The notes below the pieces were generated by a model, which worked only from the letters and a program-made list of their open reading frames with translations, made no database searches and was not told the origin of the DNA. A stretch of DNA of 64,000 nucleotides, taken from assembly GCF_963576615.1 (NCBI RefSeq), contig NC_088717.1:707001-771000 (forward strand), in the 5' to 3' direction. Below are positions 12,401 to 24,400 of the stretch, in pieces. The position numbers and the translations under genes were made by a program. The stretch's first letter is position 1. Every line of letters begins with the position of its first letter. Source of the DNA: Watersipora subatra (Eukaryota; Bryozoa; Gymnolaemata; Cheilostomatida; Watersiporidae).

Positions 12401-15400
12401 TCCAGTGTAATTAATTGTTGGGAGGACACTCATATATTAAGGGTGTGTCTCCTTCACTTCCACATGTGATGTTGAATAAATGACCGAGTCTCCTGGCTCT
12501 TCCAAATTCATGCATGTCTTGCTTATATTTTTTACTGTTCATAATGGTTTGTATGTCAGGAGTCGTCTATCATGAATGCACGCTGGCCAAGCACCCAACC
12601 TGTTGATGAGCTCTTGCTCAAGTCCTCCAACTATTTCATAGACTCTTGCCACGAGTTTAGACTGAGATACAAGCTATATATGGCCCCATCCAAAACTAAA
12701 GGTAAATCTCGTTGATGTAGTACTGAATGGTTTCACCACTTAGTGAAGCGCTAACGTTTTAGCCAAATCATAGACATAGAAAATAGTTAGAGGAGTGTTA
12801 AACGTATGGGTAGTAGGTTTGCGAGGCTATTCCACATCGGTTGCTCCCCCTAGCGATCAGTACATAGCCATTCATACCCCAACTTTTTCCCCAGCTATTC
12901 TGGCATATCCAGTAGGGTTTACCTTGCATCATCCCGTAACCAATAATTAGTATAGCGTGATCCAGCATCGAACTGCTACACTTCTCATCGTCATACACTC
13001 CTCCTCGGTAGAGCTGGAATGACGGCCGAGATGCGTCTATGTAAGCGACTACCGGATTCTTGAGGAGTGCCTTTTGTAGTTGTTTCTCATCTCCTGCTGT
13101 CGGTGCATGAAAGCCTGTGATGGTAATAGCTGGAGTGCAGAGAGACTTTTTGCATGCGCCAGCCGCGGTCGGATAGTCTGCTTCGGAACATAGTCCCTTA
13201 AGTTTGCCGATGCACGTGGGAGCATCATCAATTGTCTGGCAGCAGTCCTCCATCTCAGCAGTACTAAGTGAGACCAGTTTACCTCTTCGGATAAAGTTGA
13301 GGCTTTCAATCGACCCCAATGTGGCTAGCCAATCGGATTTGCCAAGTTCTCCCTGGTTTTTGACTGGGCTCACGGCATTGTGCTGTCTCCAGTCAAAGGA
13401 GGCTGGTAAAGACTGCGCAAAATGAAGTAAAACGGTTGCTAGACAGAATACGCTCAGGTTCATTTTCTCTCTTAGTTGATGGAGAAGATCCAGCACTTGA
13501 CGCTCTGGCTGTGCTCTATTAGAAATTGCTTTAGCTTTGATGACTGCTGATGGAATAGCACATTTACAGGAGTGTAGACAGGCTATTTTATTGACTATCC
13601 CCTATAATTGTGCAAGTGCTTCCGTTATATCATTTGTGTTTCCGATCAAACTGCTTCGTTAACAAAGCTGACCACTGCCGTTAATAAATTCTAGCTAAAT
13701 TACAACTAGCTAGGCTTATAATTATATATATTTATTATATAGTTATATGTATTTAACTGCCACTGACACGCTCGGTCGAGTACTATCCACTCCTGGCTAG
13801 TGTGCGAATGAACAGCTTTGTTTATTACTGTCATGGGGCTCAGCCTATCGGCATGACAAGCTCTGACATATCCTTCAATGGTCAGAGGCTCTTATTTCCG
13901 TCATGTTGATAGTTTCTCTCTATATTTGTCTACCAAGAACACTCGTGGTTATGTATTTAACACTGTATACCACTAATAGGAGGGGTTTTTGTCTATAAAT
14001 TATTGCAAAATATTAATAGAGTTTATTGCAAATACACTGACTGAGGAAGTATATTTTACTTTAAAGGTTAACTTGCACTAAATTTAGTAGATTCTATCAG
14101 AAAGTATCAGTATGTCTTTACCATGTATATCATTTGCAATTGTTTTTGATGTTTGAGCTGATCTAACTGCCAGGATGTTTGATCATTACAATTGATAAAA
14201 CTTGATCGCAGTTGAAATGCTTAAAAGAAAAATACTGTAAAACCTCTTTTTGAGTGCCATGTTTGAGCTGATCTAACTGCCAGGATATTTGATGATTACA
14301 ATCGATTAAACTTGATCGCAGTTAAAATGCTTAGAAGAAAAATACTGTAAAACCTCTATTTGAGCGCCATGGCGCTCTATTTTTCAACCCTTCTCACTTA
14401 GTGGCAGTCAAATGAAGATGGCGTTCAAATAGAGGCTGGCGTTGTATTTTTCAAATAGCTCGCCAGAATTTGAGAATATAAATTTAACTATTTTACCAGC
14501 GAATGTCCTTTAGGATGCCATAAATCTGCTAACTTGTCAAGGATCTTTAAGTAACCATGCATTGAGAAGCTGAGAAATATCGCCATCAGTTGATATCTCT
14601 CGCTTACAATTAACCTGCGATGAGATTATAGCCTGTGGCCCTAAACCGTGCCTTGCAATTTCTTGTGCTTTCAATTTGTTTATTTCATTTTTTCAAATTT
14701 GAAGATGTATTTTCATTTTATAATTATATTTAACGATGTTGTATCAAAGGTCATTGCACTCATTGATATGTTTGCTACAGTTTGCAGCCTAAACTTTTTG
14801 CTTTTTATATGCGATGGAAAAGGAATTATGAGCGTTGACCCATTGTAAGCCATGTTAAGATAACTGCAGGGATGCTATCAAATAATATGCTGTAAGTCTG
14901 CAATTTTATAAGTTATATTAATATTCTATCAAAGGCTACAAATATATGTATTCAAAAACAAGTGATATAAATTTTTTTCCAAACCATTTTTGAGCAGAGC
15001 AAAACTTTTACACCTTGCATTTAGCCCAAACGCAACTCGCAAAAGTTTGCTCACAAGCGATAAACTTTTAGCAGCACAACTTTCAGCCTAAAACTAGTCA
15101 TCCATATACCATCGTGACCATTTTACCACCGTTTTTCACATACCCTAAAACACTTTTATTTCGCTAGTATTTAGTTTCGTGAGTAGCACACAGAGTAAAA
15201 TTTAGCTGCAACTTAATTTCGCGGTTCTGATGAGTACGAAAATATAGTGATGTGAAAATAAATGCAGTGGAAAAAACAGATTACATTCCTCAGGTCCAGT
15301 TCGCTAATAAGAAAAAAATTCAATTTGGTACTAGTTCGTATTTGTAAACCGCAGGTTGAAATGTGTGGGTGAGATCGACAATTCAATTTGATCACTTGCT

Positions 15401-18400
15401 GCCATTTTTTTCTTGGACTATCAATGACGTCTAAGTCCCTCCCGCCGCGACTTTCACACTCGAATCCCAAGAAGAAGAAAATAGATAGGTAACAACCAAC
15501 TTCACAACCAAAACTGTATAACCCTTTCGTTACCATAAACGCATTTATGCGTTTTTTTAGGTGCCACTGCCATAAACGCATTTTTGGACTTTCTCAGCAA
15601 TTGCATGGTAACCAGATTGTATTATTCGTTGACCACAGAACCCACGGTCTTTACGGGTTTTATGAAATTGACTGTGTTGTCCGAAGATTTCTCTATAAAA
15701 TCAGCCTAAAACAACGAAGCAATTTTAAACTTTTGTTTGAGAATTTCTAATCTAAAAACGAACATTTTTCTGTGAGTTCATTAACTACCGCACGAGTCAT
15801 GAAACAGGTAATTAGTTGTTGATGACATTATAGCCAATTAAGATTTAGATTTTCGTGATTAATACAGATAATTAAAGTAGCAGCACTGTCTCTGACAGTG
15901 GTGAAAGTAATAGTTTTGTAAGAGTAAGGAACATTGTGGGGGATCGTTTTAGCTTCGGATCGATCATAGCTTCACATAGCTTTATCATCACGCACAAGTA
16001 GAGATACATTGAATTTTTGCATAGCAACATTGGTTAAAATTTTGGCAAAATAAAATATGTAGCAAAAATGTTCTAGATAGAGATTGAACTTGAAAAAATA
16101 CTGTGTAGATATCATGAAGCAATATCGGCAATTTCGGTAAAATAGCTGGCACTAGGCCGATAGCGAATTTGTACATGGTTGGCAGTGAAAGAGATAATGT
16201 GGTTGGATCTGATGAGGGTTGATATTGTTTTTGGTTGGTAATAAAATTCATCACTACAATAATTATTCTTCAATTTTATGACTTCACCTACCAGACTTTC
16301 ATCCTCATCAGTTACAAATTCGGTGACTAAACTGATATCATCTTAATTTGCTTTGTCATGCTGCTCAGTCGGTGTATTAGCTATAATGAGTTCATCAGAA
16401 ATTTCCCATTGAGCCCAACCACAGACGAAAATTGTCTGCATTTCTAATATGACGATTTTATTGTGGATATCAATGAACAAAGCTATTTAACTTCGCGTTC
16501 TCGCTCATTCGTTATGATAGTTTAGTTTTGCTCATGAAATTTTCGCGAGAGGATGACACCGCGAAAATGCGAAAGTTAGATGCCGCGAATACATAAGTGT
16601 CCTAGGGTATGTCAAAGTGTTAAAACCGCGCTAAACAAGGAATTACTATTAGCCCGATACAGTTATTAATTATTTTTATAGTGTTGCTTTCAAAGTTTTA
16701 CCGGGAAAAAATAAAAAAAATTGGAATTGGAAAACGAACATTGGTATGAACAGAAACAACAAAAGAATCGAGTGTTATTAATGTAACCAAGTCAATATTG
16801 GTACGATTTTATGGACACTTTTCTACTGATCACTTGATATTGTGGGTTCATAAAGATCGAAGATTGTCAACTTGGAGATTGGAGGTGGTGTTTAAATAGA
16901 AGGATGCGCTCTATTTTTCAACCCTGTTCCCGTAGTGGCGGTCAAATAGAGTTGGCATTCAAATAGAGGTGGTGTTCAAATAGAGGTGGCGTTCAAATAG
17001 AGGTGGTGTTCAAATAGAGGTGGTGTTCAAATAGAGGTGGTGTTCAAATAGAGGTGGCGTTCAAATAGAGGTGGTGTTCAATTAGAGGTTTTACGACTAG
17101 TCGCTCAGCTACTTGTCCCTTTCTCTCTCGTTGTTGATATCTGCTATTGAGTTCAAGTTGCAACTACAGACATCATAATCACACTTGCGCTTGATTTGAT
17201 CTTGGTTCTCATTCACTATGTTTCCATGGTGCGCAGTACTGCGAAGCAGCCCCCTCCGAAGTCGAGGGGATTGTACGTTTCCATGCTGCGCAGTGGTTTT
17301 CAGCAAATACCGCAAATTAGCCAGAGAAGAGAAATTGTATAAATCGAATCACCTGATGGAGAAATAGAATCGATCACGGATACCGAACGTCATAAACAGT
17401 CTTTTTTATTATTCTGTCGTCATTATACTTTTATTTACAATACACATTCACAAGGTTTTACAAACCTTAACACACTTTTTACATAGTAATATATTTTTAA
17501 TAAGTATTTTTAAGTAATATATTATTTAAACGTTAATTTAGGACTTGCCACCTATTTTTCGAAGTGTTGGCATCGATAACAAAGTCCAGGAAAGTAATCA
17601 CCTCATCATCCTCGTGAATGCAGACTATAATTAAATTTATGTGAAAGAAGATCGGAAGAATAGTGAAAAAACAAGATTAGCAGGACAACCTTTGTACTAG
17701 TTTATGGCCATCGAAAAATCTGTCTCCACGGCATGAGAGCTATGCGCAGCCACTGCGCAGTCGCTGTTTCCTTGCTGCGAATTTGCACTGGCTTCGCACT
17801 GATCAGTGCGCAGTGATTTCAGTGCGAAGACGCCGTTTCCATGATTCGGAGATAGCGCAACTCCGAAGCACTTCGCATCATGGAAACAGTGATTATAGCA
17901 CAGACTATAATGAAAACTTAGCCTTTGTAGCTACCTAGGAGTCACCTCCCCTACCAAACATCTTTTTTAAATACCGCTTTGTGTAGCCTTAATTCAACAC
18001 TAGTTTTCTCTGCTATAATCTTCACTACAGTTTTTAATACTGCCGTGTCAGTCGCTAAGGTTGGAGAAAAGAGCACATCATACAGGATTCGAACTCGTGA
18101 CATTTTGCTTACTAGTCATTACTGCTTACTATCATCTGTTCTAATTGTTCTCATTCCATTATTTTAAGATCACTCTGCTTGTACTTATTCTGTGTTTTAT
18201 TGACACACAGAATAAGTGTGATGATCTCTCATGCTACAGTAGACTCCTAGGGTACTGGTAATCTTTACTACTAGTATCCTTATTTTCTGTGTTTTATTGA
18301 CATACCTGATGATCTCTCATGCTACAGTAGACTCCTAGGGTACTGGTAATCTTTACTACTAGTATCCTTATTCTCTGTGTTTTATTAACATACCTGATAA

Positions 18401-21400
18401 TCTCTCATGGTACAGCAGACTCCTAGGGTACTGGTAATCCTTACTACTAGCTTATTGAACTTTATAAAGGCATCGATATCACAGTTCGATATCGACAGTT
18501 CAAAGTCATTTTCACCTCTAGAAAGAGGAGAGTCCTCGGTTCGATTCTTTCATGAAGTGTATAGTTCATATTTGTCTGCTCCTGCTTAGTGTCTGTCTCC
18601 TGTCACTCTTAGTGACTGTCTCCTGCCTCTCTTAGTGACTGCTATGTTCTCGTGTCAGGTACGAAGAACACTGTCAAGAGGAAACCGTCACATGCCGTTG
18701 TCTGGGTAGCGAAGAGCTTTCCTCCATGGCAGGCACTTATATTGAGCACCCTCCAACGGCTGCACAAGGAGAACGGAGGCATGCTGCCAGAAAACAGCAT
18801 AATTGCAGCAAACCTCAAAGCTGAAAAGTCTCTTTCCAAATATATGAAAAGGGTGATGCCTTTCGTAGCCTTGCTGAAGGTCAGTATTGGGCAGTCTTTA
18901 TCTGCTGCGTTACCTTGTATTGCCGTGATGGGTTGCATATTCACTCATTCATATAGTATCATTAGTTGGTAGAGGTGCAACGGCCCTGCTAGAAGACCCT
19001 CTATGTTGCCATCTACAACTCGTGTTTCTGGCAACATGTTTGTTCAACTTAGTGATGGTGTATTTTGCGATTCTCGGACTATTTCTGTGTGGAATCTATT
19101 TGGTAAATATACAGCCGGACCTCTACTTATGAAAGATTCCATCTACAAAATTTTCAAGTTTCGAACTGCATCTTGGTAGAAATTTTGTTTCGACTCACGA
19201 AAGATATTTGTAGTTTGTAAGAAAAGCCTTTTGTACTTTGGCTCATTTGTTAGTTTCATTCCTTGGCTCGTTTGCTTCGCGTCTGGAGTTATCATGTCTT
19301 GCATATATCATATACATGGTAAGACAACTTTCGTTTTTTGCAATTCAAGTTCTGCGTTTTTTGCATGATCACAGTTTTCAGTTCGTGCCAATGTGAAATC
19401 TTTCTATTTACGTTTGTAAAAACATTTATTCCGAACAAAACAATACAACCCCCACTTCATCTGACTGCCATTCACCAACTTCCCATTTTTTTAGTCTTGT
19501 CTAGACGACGAACACGAGAGGTAAACAAACATATCGTTCATAGTTTTTACTACTTATATCTCTGTAGCTTCTTTTTTCGGCTTTGTACATAGTCTATTAT
19601 GAAGTAATATAATTCTAGCATGTGTTTTTCACAGGTGTTGACCATTACATGTATTTATAAATTATACAAATGTTATGTCTGTACATATATTAACTTTATC
19701 ATTTGTTAACCTTTGGTTCATATCTCTGTCTTGGCATCCCTCGAGTCATTGTAGTTGTACAGAATCCAAAGTGACTCATCATATTTTTCCAAAGCCAATT
19801 GTCTTGCAGGAGAACTTAGCTAAACAGGGTCTCTCTGCCCTCCAGACGTCTTCTGAGCTTGACGAACTTGCTATACTGCAGAGCTATGAGGAGTATATCA
19901 CCAATACACTTGATGTATGTACATGCCTTTTCCAATTTCGTAAGGGTTCCTCATTTTAATTACAAATTTCTGTGTTTTTTAGAGTGAATGAATTTACTAA
20001 AATTGGCAGGATACAAGAAGGGATTTTTGTGTTATCAATAACTCTGAAAACTCTTGGTGTTATCTCCACATTGACTTTTTTCTTGGCTTATAAATGCAAA
20101 GACTTATACTCATAAATCTTTGCATTTTTAAAGTTTTAATTGAGATATGTTTCCTAATAACTTAATTTCTTAGTTTACCTGTTTCAAGTCAATCTGTCAC
20201 TCATCTCTAGTACTTCTAGGTCAGAACCTTTAGGTAGTTATCTCCTCTTTCAACAGCTCATTCATCTTTGTGAAGTTATGTAGTTGTCTCATCCTCTAGT
20301 AGTTGTCTACTCTTCATGCAGTCATTTCATCTCATTGCTTTGATCAAAAAGGTTTTAATCTTTTGGCTCCAAACCTAGTGCTGTACAAGGATATGGCATG
20401 CGCTGCAGGTGCCTGTAGTCATATACATATCCTTTGGTTATGCTTACATCCACTATTTCTATTTATATCGGCTGAGTCTACTAATAGGTATAACTGTTAA
20501 AGTATTCAATCATGCAGTCTAGAGCATACTCAAGAAATTAGTAAGTTTGGTTCTTCTTGATGGAGAGTTTCTGAAAATGTTAAGCTTAGTTGCTATTTTT
20601 TATATGGATAAAGGTTACATTTTGCTATATTTCAGTTCAAAGCTTTTTAAAAATACTAAAAATTACTCGATTCTGGAGTTTTCTGCGTTTGATCTTATTG
20701 CATGACAGTTTTATTGGAACCTTTGTTATTGTAGATGTAAATGGGTTTTTATTTAAACAAATTTGGAACAAAATTATTTTCACAGCTTTCTTGACGTCAG
20801 CTGTCATTTTGGCATTGATTCAGCATGTTTGCAGCTATCAGGCAGCAATATTTATTTTGACAGCCATTATTAAAATATTTTTTAGGTTTGTATCATTTTA
20901 ATCATTAAAATTTGAGCTTCACTGAAGTAGATTTTTCTGATCAATTGCTCATCATGTTGTTAGAGCGGCAGCAGCAATAATATAATAGTAATATATTATA
21001 TGGATGTTATTTATTCGTATTAATTACCAGATAAGTTTTACATATTTGTCTCAAGTGCAGCACCTAGAAGTCCTAACTTGAAGAACACAGTTTTCATAGA
21101 TGATCGACTGCTAATAAAAGTTTAATCCTTCACCACTTTTTAGGCTTATCAGCTATCACTTACATTTTACCTTTCAAGACCTGATTATGATTTTTTAATC
21201 TGCTGCTCTAGTTGGAAGAAATACAAGTTCGCTACTCCGACTCTCCTGAAGCGGACAGCAGAATTCAGGAAGAATGCTGCCCTGAGAAGCCATTTATCGA
21301 GTTTGTGTCTGTGCCATCTGCCACGGTTTACCTCGCCAATCCACAAAGTTGCAACGCTACTTTCGGTTTGGAGCTGAGCCTCTATAAAAACGATACACCT

Positions 21401-24400
21401 GCCAAGATAGTACGGAGGATGCGTCGATCTGATAAACTCCTTAAAGGTATGGTACATGTACTTTGGAGTTGCTTTCTCTTTTCAGCCAGAATTTTAATGT
21501 TAAAGATGTAGTTGCGTCAAAATTTAAGTTGATCTTAAAAGAAAGCATTTTTTTTTTCTCTATCAGTTGATATGTTGTTTGTTGTGTTACGCGATCGCAT
21601 TGCCAAGATATTTGAAGATTAAAACCGAAAAAATCTGATCACCGTAAAAACGCTCAGGCCACAAAAACGTGCCCAGCCTCGCCAAAAATGATGTCACACG
21701 TTTGGCAACCTCTCTCTATCTCTCGTATTCACATCGGCTATTTGCGATAAAAGTCTAGTCTTGCGCGGCTCTATTGGCATATATCTTATTTTGTATTTGC
21801 TCGTGTTGGCTAGAATAAAATTTTAAATCCTGCTACAGATGCATTATTATGAATGTTTAAAAGGCCTCAAATAACGAAAATTGAAAGTTTGTTCTACTCA
21901 CTTTCTCCAAATCTTGTGTAAACATTTGGGTACCGACTACCAATTCTACCGGTCTATGGTAATTCTGTCTAGTCACTTTATGTAGAACGTGGTCTTTGTA
22001 TCAGCACAGTTCTGCAGCTACCCATATAAACGATATACAGCCTCCCATAAGCCCCGCCCACATTATGTCGCCTATTACCTATTGCCTACGTACTAGTTTC
22101 TTACCGAATACTAAGTAATTGAAATAAGCAAGCCACCTCTTTGAAAAGAATATAGACAGGGATAGAGTTTTAAGGATGAGAAGTCTGCTGCAAACTGGAT
22201 TTGAACTCACATTCTCCAGTTCTGCGGACACCCATATACCATATCCGATTCACTACAATATTCTGCAAATCATGTTTTGCATTATCTTCAACAATATTAT
22301 TTTATTATATAATTTTTACAAGCAAAAATATTTTCATCTCGGCATAAAGCTTTTATTAAAAATATTCATCAAGTCGTGGCCACTCACATAGTATTAGCTG
22401 ATACAATAAGACAAATTCATCTACTGCAACAAACTCAAACAAAACATCATCCAGCACGCATTCAAGTCTCGCTTTCTCCTTTATGACAGTTTTCACACTG
22501 ACAAAGCTTCTTCGGCTGGTGGGACGACATAAACATTCTGTAATCAGTAAAACAAGTAAATGTAAACAAATTAGATGCAATAAATATGTCATTCATAGAT
22601 ATGTCATTCTAAAGCGTATCTATTGACAGCTTCCAAATTGGGAGTTAAATAGATTGCGAGTGTAATTTTAAAAACGAATAAACATTTAATAAAGGCACAA
22701 GTACGCCAAGCCAACGATTCGAAGCATTGGTTCTGGAAATTAAAGATTTGCAATGATCAATCGATTTTACCCACTTCCTACGTGTGAAAATAATTTGTAA
22801 TCATGACTCTAATTTATCAAAGAAAATTCGAAAAAAATATTATAGCTAGGTAAAACGGCAGATAAGCTATGAAACGATGATTGGAGATAGCAAAGAATTA
22901 TCATTTTATTAATTACTATATGTATTTATGACTATAAAAAATATTACATTTACTAAAGTATAGAAGACTCTAAGTTAATTTACCTCCATTCTGTCTTCTT
23001 CTGCAGCAAAACGCTGCTGACGCCTGTCAGCTTTGGCCATAGGCTGTCTACTCTAATCTTTTACTAAACGTTACTCAGATAACTCTGAGTAGCGGTCGCT
23101 CGAACTTGAAGCCATTTTAAAACTATGTATAACTTAGTAATTGTTGAAATGCGTTGAATCAGTAACGATGAGCATGAATTCTTTAGCGATGAGAATCTTC
23201 GATATCACAGACAATGCGTTTTACGAGTGATAACATTTATTACGGTCTATATAAAAATTTCGCAATCGTGATTGGCTAACGAAGCGACCTCATATTTATC
23301 GCTCGTGGTTTCGTTTCAGAAAACAAGCTAGTGATGTCACGAAATTGGCACCCGCTGGAACGTGAGCTTTTTAAAAGAGGGCCTCATTCAAACGCATATA
23401 TCTCTGGACAGGGTTGGTCTACAAAGACAAAAATGGCATCAAATTGTAGCTGATGTTTTAGCCTTTTATGGGTCCTAATTTCATTTTTGACGCAACTACA
23501 TCTTTAAAGGTTGACTTGCAGCAAAATTCACATTACCGTTATTTGATATGAAAAGATTCACCATGTCTTACTCTGTTGTGTTGTCGGTGTAAAATATGTG
23601 GAAAGGTGATTATAAGCTCTTAAAAGCTCAAAAACGAACAGAAAATCGTAGCCATACGAGACCGCCGTAATTTGGATTCCCTTTCCAAAGCGGCTCAAAT
23701 GTGATGTAGTTGTGAGAGATGGTTTCTGTTTACACTTTCTTGCAACCTTATTCGTCAAAATATTTTCACAAATATACTTCACGCATTCAATAAAACTATG
23801 TCTATTGTTCTTACACGTCTGTTTTATCGTCATTGTAATGCTGTCACTTTTAGCACTGATATCTTATAACTTACCGTAAAAAATCGTTAAACTTTTTAAC
23901 CTTAGCTCGAAGGAGTAAATATCATTGTCTGATAATCATGACGAGTTTGTTGGTCACCTGTGATAATCAAAAAGTGCTGCAAAAATTATTTGCGAAGTAT
24001 TGGGTCACGTGAACAGATTATGACTTGACGATTGAATAATGCCGAAACAAAACTGTAAAGTAGTGAGCATCTATATTTGATACGGGGTCTTCAGTGAAAC
24101 CCAAAGTGTTTGTCATAAACTAGTACTACGATAAGTTTTATATTGAGCTTTGTATTGGCCTTTCAATTCACGTGAGAACATACGTGACAAGACGATAACC
24201 AAATTTCATGGCTACATCATCGAAATAAAGAGATTCCAATCTACGGCTGCTTTTCGTTTTTGAGCTTTTAAGAGCTTGTAATCACATTTCCACATATTTT
24301 GCACCTACAACACAGTAGAGTAAAACATGGTGAATCTTTTGATACCAAATAACTGTAATGTGAATTTTGTTGCAAGTCAACCTTTAATTATTCATGTTTA

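Noticed and set aside
13464..13496. Upstream extension of the papain-like frame
   Set aside because: The frame is open for 11 more codons but has no ATG; the signal peptide begins cleanly at the ATG at 13463.
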